Shown in pieces: positions 53,797 through 62,794 of a DNA stretch of 64,000 nt. The notes under the pieces are model-generated. The model worked only from the letters and a program-made list of their open reading frames with translations, made no database searches and was not told the origin of the DNA. Source of the stretch: an uncultured Muribaculum sp. (GTDB taxonomy: Bacteria > Bacteroidota > Bacteroidia > Bacteroidales > Muribaculaceae); the NCBI GenBank assembly GCA_910587665.1, contig CAJUMZ010000016.1, positions 9,248 to 73,247 on the forward strand. The letters run 5' to 3'. The position numbers and the translations under genes are program-made. Each line of letters opens with the position of its first letter. The first letter of the stretch is position 1.

Positions 53797-54570
53797 ATGA
53801 AGAAGTATATATTGGATTTTCGTGTCGTTGAAAACCGTCATTTGCATGAACTATATTCTTTACTGATACTGACGCCCACCGAAGGTATCATTCCTGAAAT
53901 GAGACCCGGGCAATTCGTTCAGGTCGCAGTCGACAATTCAAAGACCACTTTCTTGCGTCGCCCGATATCTGTAAATTTAGTTGACCGGGCAAACAACCAG
54001 CTTTGGCTTCTTGTCAGAAAAGCTGGCGACGGAACCCGTGCCCTCTGTGAGAAAAAACATGGTGAAACAATTGATCTGATATTACCACTCGGCAATTGCT
54101 TTTCAATGCCTGCGGAAGGAGCAAGTGTACTTCTCGTAGGTGGAGGCGTGGGAGTGGCACCGATGCTCTACTGGGGATATGAATTAAAGCGTCTGGGTTT
54201 CCGACCCGAGTTTCTCCTTGGGGCCCGTTCGGCAGCCGACGTGCTCGAGCTTGATGAGTTCACCGGCATAGGAAAGGTTTATGTCTCCACCGAAGATGGT
54301 TCGCTTGGCGAGCCCGGGCTTATCACAAGCAACAGTGCATTGTCTCGTCACAGTGATTTTATATATTGTTGCGGACCTGCCCCCATGATGAAAGCCGTTG
54401 CCGCAAAAGCCCGCAAAGTGGGTGCGGAATGTGAAGTCTCATTAGAGAATATGATGGCGTGTGGACTTGGGGCATGCCTGTGTTGCGTGGAAAATACGGT
54501 TAAAGGTAATGTGTGTGTATGTACCGAAGGTCCTGTATTCAATATAAATGAACTGACATGGCAAATTTAG
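53797..54570 (+). CDS. pyrK: PyrK, electron-transfer subunit of dihydroorotate dehydrogenase B
   Basis: FAD and [2Fe-2S] protein that passes electrons from PyrD to NAD+. From the ATG at 53797 it has 257 residues. The flavin site is LRRPISVNLVD, the NAD site LLVGGGVGVAPMLYWG. The iron-sulfur cysteines are in MACGLGACLCCVENT and NVCVCTEGPVF. Overlap with pyrD by 13 bases shows tight coupling. Confidence 0.94.
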   Translation: MKKYILDFRVVENRHLHELYSLLILTPTEGIIPEMRPGQFVQVAVDNSKTTFLRRPISVNLVDRANNQLWLLVRKAGDGTRALCEKKHGETIDLILPLGNCFSMPAEGASVLLVGGGVGVAPMLYWGYELKRLGFRPEFLLGARSAADVLELDEFTGIGKVYVSTEDGSLGEPGLITSNSALSRHSDFIYCCGPAPMMKAVAAKARKVGAECEVSLENMMACGLGACLCCVENTVKGNVCVCTEGPVFNINELTWQI

Positions 54571-55463
54571 AAGTAAAAATAGGAGATCTTTCATTTAAAA
54601 ATCCGGTGCTTACAGCGTCAGGCACATTTGGATACGGAGAGGAATTTTCCGACTTTATCGATCTTGAGCGTCTCGGCGGATTTGTAGTAAAGGGCACTAC
54701 CCTTAGTCATCGTGAGGGTAACCCGTATCCGCGTATGGTTGAAACACCCTCGGGCATGCTGAATGCGGTCGGTCTCCAGAATAAAGGAGTAGACTATTTC
54801 ATCGAAAACATATATCCTAAAATAAAGGATATCGACTCTCATGTCATAGTAAACGTCTCCGGTGCCACCATAAGCGATTATGTCGCAGTATGCGAAAAAC
54901 TGAATGCGCTTGATCGTATAAATGCAATTGAAGTCAATATATCCTGCCCTAATGTCAAACAGGGTGGCATGGCTTTCGGCACAACATGCGAAGGAGCGGC
55001 AGAGGTAACTAAAGCCGTCAGGAAGGCGTTTTCAAAGACAGTGATAGTAAAACTATCCCCCAATGTTACCGACATCGTGTCGATAGCCAAATCTGTGGAG
55101 GCGGAGGGGGCTGATTCCGTATCTCTGATCAATACCCTTCTTGGGATGGCGGTAGATGTGGAACGCCGTCGCCCCTATCTGTCGACAGTCACCGGTGGAT
55201 TATCCGGTCCTGCAGTACGCCCGATAGCCGTACGCATGGTATGGCAGGTGGCCCATGCGGTAGAGATACCGGTTATCGGACTTGGCGGAATAATGAATGG
55301 CAGGGATGCAATCGAGTTTATGCTTGCCGGAGCAACGGCGATTGAAGTAGGCACTGCAAATTTCATCGACCCGGCTGTAACGGTAAAAATCATCGAGTAT
55401 ATGGAAGGCTACTGCAAACGACATGGAATTGCAGATATCAACGAGATAATCGGCGTCATCTGA
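54558..55463 (+). CDS. pyrD: PyrD, dihydroorotate dehydrogenase class 1B
   Basis: Oxidises dihydroorotate to orotate in pyrimidine synthesis, with FMN. It has 301 residues. The catalytic base Cys is in EVNISCPNVKQGG, the FMN loops are in VIVKLSPNVTD and GLGGIMNGRD. With PyrK it forms the NAD-linked 1B type. Its 3' end overlaps the convergent solute-binding gene by eight bases. Confidence 0.95.
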   Translation: MANLEVKIGDLSFKNPVLTASGTFGYGEEFSDFIDLERLGGFVVKGTTLSHREGNPYPRMVETPSGMLNAVGLQNKGVDYFIENIYPKIKDIDSHVIVNVSGATISDYVAVCEKLNALDRINAIEVNISCPNVKQGGMAFGTTCEGAAEVTKAVRKAFSKTVIVKLSPNVTDIVSIAKSVEAEGADSVSLINTLLGMAVDVERRRPYLSTVTGGLSGPAVRPIAVRMVWQVAHAVEIPVIGLGGIMNGRDAIEFMLAGATAIEVGTANFIDPAVTVKIIEYMEGYCKRHGIADINEIIGVI

Positions 55464-56280
55464 TATAGCGCCTTACAAGAGTGTCATACTCCCCGCTATC
55501 CTTGAAATCGCTAATCCAAAGATTAAGACTGTCGCTAAGCGACGGTCTTTTTTCGCTTACTATCCATGATTGAAATTGAGTGAACGAGATGTTGGTGTTT
55601 ATGTCCATCATCGGATAATCTTTCACCATGTCGCGGGCAACGCGTTCGCTTACCACAGCATTGTCAATTTCGCCTGTTGCGGTCATTATGAATAGTTGCT
55701 CGGCTCCGTATTCCGGTTCATACCGCATGTAAATGGTATCGCCTATCTCATGTCCAAGGTTGGTAATACGACTTTCGACCGATGAACCTTTCACAATCCA
55801 GACTGTATCTCCGGCAAGATCAAGTTGCGATTTTATGCCGGGCTTCCCTGTCACTGAATCACGACGCTGCACGAGTACCTGCCTGTCGAGCAACACCGGT
55901 TCGAGCAGCGAATAGCGTTCCTTGAAATCGGCAGTTGCCGGAAGGTCTGCGGCAAGAATATCGTAGGTATTGTCATCAATGTAAGCAAGCGACTGCGACA
56001 GGCTCACTATCGGATGAAACTTGAGTGTCAGACCGTGCTTCTGCGCTATTATGCGCAGCATATCATAGTTGAAGCCGCCAAGAGTGTCATCATAACGGTA
56101 AAATGACAGCGGTGAATATTCTATAGCCACATCTATTGTGTCGCCGCCGGAAGCCACAGGCCGTGAGGGCAGATCGTGGTTGTTGCACCGACGCAAGGAA
56201 TACATTGCACCAAGTGCAAACCCCAATCCGGCAAGAAGCACTATTGCGTTATTTTTCTTTTTTATCGGTTTATAACTCAT
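55456..56280 (-). CDS. Membrane-anchored solute-binding domain protein (SBP_bac_3-like)
   Basis: A 274-residue envelope protein. An N-terminal membrane anchor (about residues 11-28) precedes a type 2 periplasmic binding domain of the amino-acid-binding family: YSPLSFYRYDDTLGGFNYDM, DILAADLPATADFKERY and the late VSERVARDMVKDYPMMD. No ABC permease is next to it. Such domains also form the N-terminal half of MltF, but the transglycosylase half is missing here. It is eight bases downstream of the porin gene in one operon. Confidence 0.78.
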   Translation of the reverse strand: MSYKPIKKKNNAIVLLAGLGFALGAMYSLRRCNNHDLPSRPVASGGDTIDVAIEYSPLSFYRYDDTLGGFNYDMLRIIAQKHGLTLKFHPIVSLSQSLAYIDDNTYDILAADLPATADFKERYSLLEPVLLDRQVLVQRRDSVTGKPGIKSQLDLAGDTVWIVKGSSVESRITNLGHEIGDTIYMRYEPEYGAEQLFIMTATGEIDNAVVSERVARDMVKDYPMMDINTNISFTQFQSWIVSEKRPSLSDSLNLWISDFKDSGEYDTLVRRYIR

Positions 56281-56288
56281 AGCTCGGA

Positions 56289-58280
56289 TCAGTTAGCAAA
56301 GTCTATTGACACACCCATCTGGAAACGTCTCGGGTTAAGCGGATAATGCGGCATCGAGAAGTAATTATATCCTGTCAGCCCCTGATTGACGTGGCTGAAC
56401 ATTACATAAAACCGCGCCTTACTCAATTTCATGTTGACATATGCGTTCATAAACGGATAATTGCCACACTCTATCTCTCTTTGGTTATAGAAACTCATGG
56501 TAGCGGGTTGATAGTCGACAGCCTTATATTTTGTGTAATAATCGCAATCAACGCCAAACTGCACATCCAATACCTTTGCAACAGTGAAATGCAAATAGAG
56601 GTTGGAATATACCGAAAGCCTGGGAAGCGGGATTACATTGTCATCAGAGGTCTCTTGATACGTGACTCTGTTGTCCCAATGAAGCGGTCCGAACTTGAAG
56701 TTCTGATTAAGCGAGGCGCTGAATACCTGTACGCTCCCACCATGCTGTACCGGCATACACGATGAATTAAAATAGATCAGATTCTGCACATTCTCAACTC
56801 CGACATTGATAAATGTGCGTGTATGCGGTATGCTCAACCGACCACCAAGGCGCAACCTGCGGGTTTTGCCAAACTTGTTCTCCCATATAAAATGGTTTGA
56901 CACATAATGATTAAGTAGATACGGTGCTTCAGTATTGTGAAATTGACCGTAACCCGTGATCGTCACCGAGTCGCCAAACAGCCTGAACTTCGTTGAGACA
57001 TTTCCGTCAATATCGATATCACCAACCGAACTGCCGAGCAACCCGAAGCGAGCCGTTGCCTCATAGGTAAGCAGCGAGCCTCGCTGCTTGGTGAGCTGGC
57101 CTCCTACCCAAAGTAAGTTCTGAGACCCTTTCACTGCAACTCCGGCAATAGGATATGGGGTAAGTCCTTCAGGGCGTTTGTCACTATCAGGTATTGTATC
57201 ATGAAATTGGTTGTATTTTCTTATTTCGTGAGTGACAAATGCCGTAAGGCCGAATTTGGCAAACTTGTTGAACTCCTCAAGCAGCGATACTCCCACGGTG
57301 TTGGTCAATGACCAGTATTTGGTCCTGTCATTGCTTCCGTCAATATTAAAGTAAGTATTTTCCCAAAAATCATTATCTTCCGAGCCTGTGTCGGTAAACC
57401 TGTGCCTACCTGTTTTGTAATTGAGAGTCCAACTAAAGCTTGACACGGGAACGAATTCTTCAACTGTCGTGGAGTCATCTACTTCCACGTCTTTCCAAAA
57501 TCCCACCTTATAAGCATTATTCAGGTAAAGTTCGCCGCCTACCACTCGGTTAAACGCGCCGGTAAGCCGTGTCGGTATCGACTTTGCCTGAATTGATGTC
57601 TGTCCACCTTGGAGTTGTGCCGGATCGGTTATATACAGGTCATCCGTAATACCGCCGTTCTCTTTGCCAAGCGTGTTCCAGTGATTATAAAATGCCTGCA
57701 TCTCATAACGGTCGCCGATATATGAGCCGGATAGCCCCCACGAAAGCCCTTTCACCGCTTGAAAATCATAGCATCCTTTGGAATACAGGTAGTCAAACAT
57801 CGCCCCTACTTGAGCTCTCTTATTTATATTTCCTGAAAAAGTCGCCGCAAGTCTGTCCTGTGAATTATCGCGTGTACCTGCAGTATTATATGATAGAAAT
57901 GTCACAGGTATGCGCGAGTTGAAAAACTCTTGCTTGCCGAGCGACGGCAGCCATGCCGCCACAGCATCCTTGAACATAAATTCGCTTGTCGGCTCCCGGT
58001 CGAAATAAATCAGAGTCTCCCCTGGTCCCCCCAGGTTGCCCGTAATGGCATATGCCGGACCAAGCGAAGCAGGGACTGACCGTTGCCCATAGTTGAACAA
58101 AGAGGTATCCACCGGGGCTGATTCCCTTAAGCCCAATGGCGGAATAATTTTCCAGGCATAAATCTCTTGCTTTATGTCCGATTCCTTAACCTCGTTTGCC
58201 GACGGAGATTCCGGCTGTTGGGCAAAACCCTGTATGCTAAGCAATGCCGACAGGCATGCGGTTATGACAATCTTATTCAT
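56289..58280 (-). CDS. Putative outer-membrane porin (Porin_10 family)
   Basis: A 663-residue beta-barrel protein of the Porin_10 (PF14121) type common in Bacteroidetes. From the ATG at 58280 the signal peptide is MNKIVITACLSALLSIQGFA. The mature N-terminal half has ITGNLGGPGETLIYFDREP, then a long run of amphipathic strands with aromatic residues every other position, ending with a terminal strand FQMGVSIDFAN. The substrate is unknown. The -7 box at 58289-58296 lies within any longer version, which supports the chosen start. Confidence 0.82.
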   Translation of the reverse strand: MNKIVITACLSALLSIQGFAQQPESPSANEVKESDIKQEIYAWKIIPPLGLRESAPVDTSLFNYGQRSVPASLGPAYAITGNLGGPGETLIYFDREPTSEFMFKDAVAAWLPSLGKQEFFNSRIPVTFLSYNTAGTRDNSQDRLAATFSGNINKRAQVGAMFDYLYSKGCYDFQAVKGLSWGLSGSYIGDRYEMQAFYNHWNTLGKENGGITDDLYITDPAQLQGGQTSIQAKSIPTRLTGAFNRVVGGELYLNNAYKVGFWKDVEVDDSTTVEEFVPVSSFSWTLNYKTGRHRFTDTGSEDNDFWENTYFNIDGSNDRTKYWSLTNTVGVSLLEEFNKFAKFGLTAFVTHEIRKYNQFHDTIPDSDKRPEGLTPYPIAGVAVKGSQNLLWVGGQLTKQRGSLLTYEATARFGLLGSSVGDIDIDGNVSTKFRLFGDSVTITGYGQFHNTEAPYLLNHYVSNHFIWENKFGKTRRLRLGGRLSIPHTRTFINVGVENVQNLIYFNSSCMPVQHGGSVQVFSASLNQNFKFGPLHWDNRVTYQETSDDNVIPLPRLSVYSNLYLHFTVAKVLDVQFGVDCDYYTKYKAVDYQPATMSFYNQREIECGNYPFMNAYVNMKLSKARFYVMFSHVNQGLTGYNYFSMPHYPLNPRRFQMGVSIDFAN

Positions 58281-58288
58281 ATTAACCG

Positions 58289-58321
58289 CAAATTTACATA
58301 TAAATCGCGAGCAATAGCAAA
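58289..58321 (-). promoter_or_regulatory. Promoter for the porin operon
   Basis: Minus strand: TTTG (58321-58318), 21 bp, then a perfect TAAATTTG (58296-58289). Confidence 0.75.
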
Positions 58322-58368
58322 TTTTATTGTATTTTCGCACTGCTGCTTGAAATTAGCAACCGATTAGC

Positions 58369-58399
58369 TTGTATACTAATATTAAAAATATTAACTTTG
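58369..58399 (+). promoter_or_regulatory. Promoter for rplY-pth-S4
   Basis: TTG (58369-58371), 20 bp, then a perfect TAACTTTG (58392-58399). Leader about 85 nt. Confidence 0.75.
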
Positions 58400-58489
58400 C
58401 ACCGCTTTTTAGCATCCCCGTGTGATGGGAAATTAAGGAGCATTATTTAAAATCACTTAATTTTGAGTAACACAACAAATTAATTAACA

Positions 58490-59134
58490 ATGAAAACTTA
58501 TCAATTGACAGCCGAACCGCGCACTGACCTAGGCAAGAAAGCAGCCAAAGCGCTCCGTGAAGAAAACAAGATTCCCGTAGTGCTTAACGGCAGCGACATC
58601 GTGACTCTACCCTACACCACAGCTCTTAAGCCCGGTGAAAAGCTCGTTGAAATAGGTAACGGCAAGGGTATTATCACTACCGATCTCACCGTAAAGGCTG
58701 AGGATGTACGCAAACTCATCTATACTCCCGACATCTTTGCAATCGAACTTACAGTTAACGGCGAAAAGCGCAATGCTGTGCTCCGTGAAGTTCAGTTCCA
58801 CCCGGTAAAGGATACTATCCTCCACATCGATCTTCTTGAAGTAAATGACAAGAAGCCTGTGGTAGTGGAAGTGCCTGTGAAGCTTGAAGGTCATGCCGAA
58901 GGTGTAAAAGCCGGTGGTAAGCTTACTCTCTCGATGAAGAAGATTAAGGTAAAAGCTACTTATGACAAGATCCCCGAGCGTGTTGTAATCAACATCGACA
59001 ACCTCGGTCTTGGCAAGACTCTTCAGATTGGCGAGCTCCACTTCGACGGCCTTGAGTTGATGAACGCTAAGAACGCTGTAGTTTGTGCTGTTCAGCTTAC
59101 TCGTGCTGCCCGTGGTGCTGCCGCTAAGGCATAA
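58490..59134 (+). CDS. rplY: 50S ribosomal protein L25 (CTC form)
   Basis: 5S rRNA-binding protein bL25, 214 residues, the long CTC type with a C-terminal beta domain. The N-terminus TYQLTAEPRTDLGKKAAKAL is the L25 signature and VLNGSDIVTLPY follows. The C-terminal part ends in an Ala/Arg-rich tail. It leads pth 11 bases later, a common gene pair. Confidence 0.96.
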   Translation: MKTYQLTAEPRTDLGKKAAKALREENKIPVVLNGSDIVTLPYTTALKPGEKLVEIGNGKGIITTDLTVKAEDVRKLIYTPDIFAIELTVNGEKRNAVLREVQFHPVKDTILHIDLLEVNDKKPVVVEVPVKLEGHAEGVKAGGKLTLSMKKIKVKATYDKIPERVVINIDNLGLGKTLQIGELHFDGLELMNAKNAVVCAVQLTRAARGAAAKA

Positions 59135-59145
59135 TCACTAAGTAG

Positions 59146-59709
59146 ATGAAATACTTGATTGTCGGATTGGGCAACATCGGTGAAGAATACCGTGGGACCC
59201 GCCACAACATAGGTTTTAGAATATTGGATGCCTTTGCTGAGGCATCCAATATTTCTTTTACTACCGAGCGATACGGAGATGTGGCACACATGAGATTAAA
59301 AAACAAGCAGCTCACCCTTCTTAAGCCGTCGACTTATATGAATCTGAGCGGCAATGCCGTGCGCTATTGGAAAGAGAAGGAAGGCATCGACATTGATCAT
59401 ATACTTGTGCTTGTCGATGACATTGCCTTGCCTTTCGGGGCGATACGCATAAAGTCAGGAGGAAGCGACGCCGGACACAACGGGCTTAAAAACATCGCAC
59501 AGATGCTTGGCACGCAAGCCTATCCCCGATTGCGTTTTGGGGTGGGAAATGATTTTCCGAGAGGTTGCCAGATAGATTATGTGCTTGGTCAGTTCACCCT
59601 CGACCAGCGCCAACAACTCCCTACAAGGGTCGATGTCGCGTGCGATGCCATAAAGGCATTTTGCCTGTCGGGAATAGGTTTTGCGATGTGTAATTTCAAT
59701 AACAAATAG
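59146..59709 (+). CDS. pth: Peptidyl-tRNA hydrolase
   Basis: Releases peptides from dropped-off peptidyl-tRNA, 187 residues. The catalytic His is H20 in RGTRHNIGF, N10 lies in VGLGNIGEEY, and the later Asn/His are in GGSDAGHNGLKN. It is cotranscribed after rplY and 8 bases before the S4 gene. Confidence 0.96.
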   Translation: MKYLIVGLGNIGEEYRGTRHNIGFRILDAFAEASNISFTTERYGDVAHMRLKNKQLTLLKPSTYMNLSGNAVRYWKEKEGIDIDHILVLVDDIALPFGAIRIKSGGSDAGHNGLKNIAQMLGTQAYPRLRFGVGNDFPRGCQIDYVLGQFTLDQRQQLPTRVDVACDAIKAFCLSGIGFAMCNFNNK

Positions 59710-59717
59710 GACAAGCA

Positions 59718-60155
59718 ATGGCAAAAACTGAAGAACGCATCGACAAGTGGATGTGGGCGACTCGTATCTTCAAGACCCGCACCATCTCGACCGAGGCATG
59801 CAAGAAAGGTCGCGTGATGGTCAATGATGTTGAAGTAAAGCCGTCGCGCTTGATTAAGGTCGACGATATTGTAAAGGTGAGAAAACCGCCTGTCACCTAC
59901 TCTTTCCGCGTCAAGGCATTGACTGAAAACCGCCTTGGAGCCAAGCTTGTGCCTGACTATCTTGAAAACATTACACCAAAGTCGGAACTTGATTTGCTCG
60001 AAGTGGTAAAGATAAGTGGATTTGTCGATCGACGCAAAGGAATGGGGCGCCCCACAAAGCGTGAAGGAAGAGAGCTGTCTCGTTTCAAAGAAGACGTATA
60101 CGACGACGGCTGGGACTTCGACTTTGATTTTGACGACGATTCCGCTGACGAATAG
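59718..60155 (+). CDS. S4-domain RNA-binding protein (Hsp15-like)
   Basis: A 145-residue protein with an N-terminal S4 fold (RIDKWMWATRIFKTRTIST, KGRVMVNDVEVKPSRLIKVDD), as in Hsp15, which rescues 50S subunits carrying a nascent chain. The C-terminus is a basic patch (RRKGMGRPTKREGRE) and a strongly acidic tail DFDFDDDSADE. The pairing with pth fits a ribosome-rescue role. Confidence 0.85.
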   Translation: MAKTEERIDKWMWATRIFKTRTISTEACKKGRVMVNDVEVKPSRLIKVDDIVKVRKPPVTYSFRVKALTENRLGAKLVPDYLENITPKSELDLLEVVKISGFVDRRKGMGRPTKREGRELSRFKEDVYDDGWDFDFDFDDDSADE

Positions 60156-60182
60156 CATTAACATCCCCAAAAAATCATTACA

Positions 60183-60217
60183 CCGGATATAGCTGACTGC
60201 ACTATATCCGGCGTATT
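60183..60217 (+). terminator. Terminator-like hairpin after the S4 gene
   Basis: CCGGATATAG (60183-60192) pairs with CTATATCCGG (60202-60211); the T tract is weak. Confidence 0.55.
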
Positions 60218-60250
60218 TCAGATCTAAATCCGAAAGGATTAGACATAATA

Positions 60251-60284
60251 AAACCTCGGAACTACTTGATAGTCCGAGGTTTGT
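60251..60284. terminator. Second hairpin after the S4 gene
   Basis: AAACCTCGGA (60251-60260) pairs with TCCGAGGTTT (60273-60282). It could terminate either strand. Confidence 0.5.
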
Positions 60285-60373
60285 CTCGAATTTTCCGAAT
60301 CTTTAGCTCGCCGCAACTCGATTGTGGCATTTAGTTCGGTTATCGCTTTGCCTGCGGCAAAGAAGTACATAGT

Positions 60374-60405
60374 GGAGCTGGAGGGACTTGTTCCCGACGC
60401 TCCAA
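60374..60405 (-). other. Hairpin resembling a tRNA/tmRNA 3' end (possible att remnant)
   Basis: TGGAGC (60374-60379) pairs with GCTCCA (60400-60405), and GGGA pairs with TCCC inside. Read on the minus strand it ends CCCTCCAGCTCCA, like the acceptor end of a tRNA or tmRNA, but the T arm is degenerate and no full RNA gene fits. Mobile elements often integrate at such ends. The rest of 60156-60611 holds no gene. Confidence 0.3.
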
Positions 60406-60611
60406 GTATGCTGTTGTCAATCAGTTAGCTTGCGCCAAAATTTCTTTGAAACGATTTGGTGACAAATAATCAGATGAATGATTTAGCCTCCGCGACCCTG
60501 ACTTCTCAGTAGTCCTTTCGTGATGCGAATTTAATCATTTTCTCCCTGTCTGACAAGTCAACAGGTTCGTTTTAGACAAAAATAACATCAATTGTTAACC
60601 GGGTTTACACC

Positions 60612-61319
60612 TTAAATTCCGAGAGAGTTGTAAAGCATTTCCGGATTTTCAAGTTCATCCACTAAAATGTCAACATGGGTACAAGGCTTATGGCTCTTGT
60701 AATCCTGAGTATGCCCAAAGAATTTGCGCAGTTTAGCAGACCAAGCCTTTGCCTGACTCTCATTTCCTATCTGTTGAAGCAGACCATACATTCCGGGATT
60801 ATTCTTTTTATATCGGAAATTTTCATGACCTTCAAATTTACGTATCTCGTTTTCGAGTTTGCTGATGTAATCGGCTCGTGATATGGCGGCATCAAGATAG
60901 ACGAAATGCAACAGATACCACAATTCAAAAGCCTCATTTGTCCAAGCGGCGTTATAACCTTTCTTTTCTGCAAGGGTTATGGCTTCATTGAAGTCCTCAA
61001 AATCATCCTTGTCAAACACAACCCATACGCGGTCGAATTTCAATTGACGCTGCTGTTCCAGCATCACCTTGATTTCATCCGTCTTTTTGACAAGTGCGCA
61101 GGTAGAACGGCCTTCTCCTACAATTTCCTCGGCCCGGACTTCGGAATATTTGTCCTTGACAAGCTCTTTGAAATAATTTGGCTCAGTACGTTCACCCTCG
61201 CAGACAATAAGAAAGCGTACAATCTTGTCGCGCGTCGCAACCTTACGTTTCCTTGCCGCCTTAGCTTCTCGCTTCTCCCGTTTGAGTTGCTCTATTTTTG
61301 ATTTTGGTAACTGTCCCAT
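60612..61319 (-). CDS. rloB: RloB-like Toprim-fold protein
   Basis: A 235-residue protein of the RloB family (PF13707). A basic N-terminus (residues 8-28) precedes FLIVCEGERTEPNYF, in which E41 and E43 match the Toprim Glu motif. The metal-binding DxD-type site is at VWVVFDKDDFED (D103, D105, D106). This pattern is shared with the effector of AbiL and, more distantly, with AriB of PARIS. It starts four bases after rloA and lies in one operon. A likely role is a nuclease effector of a phage-defence system. Confidence 0.82.
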   Translation of the reverse strand: MGQLPKSKIEQLKREKREAKAARKRKVATRDKIVRFLIVCEGERTEPNYFKELVKDKYSEVRAEEIVGEGRSTCALVKKTDEIKVMLEQQRQLKFDRVWVVFDKDDFEDFNEAITLAEKKGYNAAWTNEAFELWYLLHFVYLDAAISRADYISKLENEIRKFEGHENFRYKKNNPGMYGLLQQIGNESQAKAWSAKLRKFFGHTQDYKSHKPCTHVDILVDELENPEMLYNSLGI

Positions 61320-61323
61320 AATG

Positions 61324-62523
61324 TCAATTCATAAAAGGGATTGCACCGAAACGGCCATTGATATAGTCCTTCTCGATGCTGCGGTCATTGCGCACTTTCT
61401 TTCCGGCTTCATCACGGAACTCAACAAGCGAATACAGTTCTGTTGAATCGGCATTATCCTTCTCGGTAAACCAGATCTGATCGCGTCGGAGATACTGGAG
61501 GTTAAGCAGATTGGTGTCATGCGTCGCGAAGATAAGCTGCGCACCTTTGAAGTTTACAGATTTATTCATAAACTGCCCGATAATATTCCGGGTCAGGAAA
61601 GGATGCAGTTTGGCATCAAGTTCATCGACTACGAGGATTTTGCCGTTCAGTATGGCATCTACAATCGGCCCTGCAATCTCTATCATCTTTTTAGTGCCCT
61701 CAGATTCCATATTCTCTAATGGGAATTGGACCTTTTCAATCACCGTTCCGTCCCTTCCCCGAACATTATGGATTGATTTTGCTTCGATTGGTTTTACACC
61801 GGTTGAATCTTTTGTTATGGCTATTTCCGAGAATCCGAGATTGGCCTTGCCTAAAAAATTCAATGCCTCATGTCCTCCGAAACTGTCGCTATATATCATT
61901 TCCAAAGTTTTCCCGGCATAGCCTTTCCCGTCCATTCCCGACATATAATCTATATTTGAAAACCAGTCAAGGATAGACTGTGACACTGTGCCGTTCAGTT
62001 GGGCTACCAATGATACAAACAGACGGTTGGCAGGGGTCGCAGCCTCCTTGCCAATTCCCTCGGCAAACCTTGTCTTTGAAATTTTGAACTCATTGCCGCT
62101 TCGCAAGAATAATTCAAATTCCCGTTCTCCGACTCGTTTCTCATACAACCATTCTGCCACAATCTCATCAGCGGTATAGTCAAAACCATAGCGGTAACGT
62201 GATTCACCGATGATGAATTGAATCTCAAACGACGTGGGTTCTTTTTGCGATGTCAAGTCAAGCATGAAAGGGTCAGCTTCGAGCTTATCTTTAGGATTCA
62301 GTTTGACAGAGTGCAGCAATACATCCCTCATCGCCTTCAACGCCTTCAGGACATTGCTCTTACCGCTTGAATTGGCTCCGTACATGACGGCCACGGGTAA
62401 TAGTTCAATATCCCCCGATTTCATAACGGCAGATGAGAGTTCCTGAATGTTGGCAGCCTCCAGACTGAGGGTCATCTCATTTTTGAATGACCGGAAGTTC
62501 TTGAAAGAGAAATTAACCAGCAT
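61324..62523 (-). CDS. rloA: RloA-like ABC-type AAA ATPase (phage-defence sensor)
   Basis: A 399-residue cytoplasmic ATPase of the AAA_15/AAA_21 (SMC-like) class. It starts MLVNFSFKNFRSFKNEMTLS. Walker A GANSSGKS is at 49-56, an ABC-signature-like SEGTKKMIEIAGP near 276, Walker B ILVVDELDAKLHP with E301, and the H-loop FATHDTN with H335. Pairing with RloB just downstream matches the AbiL abortive-infection type and resembles AriA of PARIS. The first frame begins 2 bases past a -7 box leader of about 80 nt. Confidence 0.85.
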   Translation of the reverse strand: MLVNFSFKNFRSFKNEMTLSLEAANIQELSSAVMKSGDIELLPVAVMYGANSSGKSNVLKALKAMRDVLLHSVKLNPKDKLEADPFMLDLTSQKEPTSFEIQFIIGESRYRYGFDYTADEIVAEWLYEKRVGEREFELFLRSGNEFKISKTRFAEGIGKEAATPANRLFVSLVAQLNGTVSQSILDWFSNIDYMSGMDGKGYAGKTLEMIYSDSFGGHEALNFLGKANLGFSEIAITKDSTGVKPIEAKSIHNVRGRDGTVIEKVQFPLENMESEGTKKMIEIAGPIVDAILNGKILVVDELDAKLHPFLTRNIIGQFMNKSVNFKGAQLIFATHDTNLLNLQYLRRDQIWFTEKDNADSTELYSLVEFRDEAGKKVRNDRSIEKDYINGRFGAIPFMN

Positions 62524-62609
62524 ATCTTATTCTGTTTTTGATGCAATTATAAATCTCAAATGGAAGCATAGCTTATGGATCGTGTGGAGCCGTACAATGT
62601 TTCCAACTG

Positions 62610-62617
62610 CAAAGATA
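62610..62617 (-). promoter_or_regulatory. -7 box for rloA-rloB
   Basis: On the minus strand a perfect TATCTTTG (62617-62610), with no TTG at the expected distance. Leader about 80 nt to the rloA ATG. Confidence 0.5.
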
Positions 62618-62645
62618 ACAATAAAAACTCAATCAGAGTTTAATT

Positions 62646-62662
62646 TGCGAGAAAATCTCGCA
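62646..62662. promoter_or_regulatory. Palindrome TGCGAGA-N3-TCTCGCA upstream of rloA
   Basis: Perfect 7-bp inverted repeat with a 3-base spacer, just upstream of the rloA promoter. A likely operator for a dimeric regulator, which is not encoded nearby. Confidence 0.45.
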
Positions 62663-62794
62663 TAGGATGTGGTGTAATGCACGATTTTGACATTCAAGAT
62701 AGCTCTATTAGCTGGCGAAAGTGGCGAGAGACGGGGCGGTCTTCCGGGTTGTCGGCGATATGCCGTCAATGGATGACGGTGGACAGGCCACTGA

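Noticed and set aside
55456..55463. Eight-base overlap of pyrD and the solute-binding gene
   Set aside because: It is a simple convergent overlap of two clear genes, as also at 7454-7457; no special function is implied.
60374..60440. Complete tRNA or tmRNA gene on the minus strand
   Set aside because: Only the acceptor-end-like hairpin is present; no anticodon arm, D arm or tag coding frame could be found.
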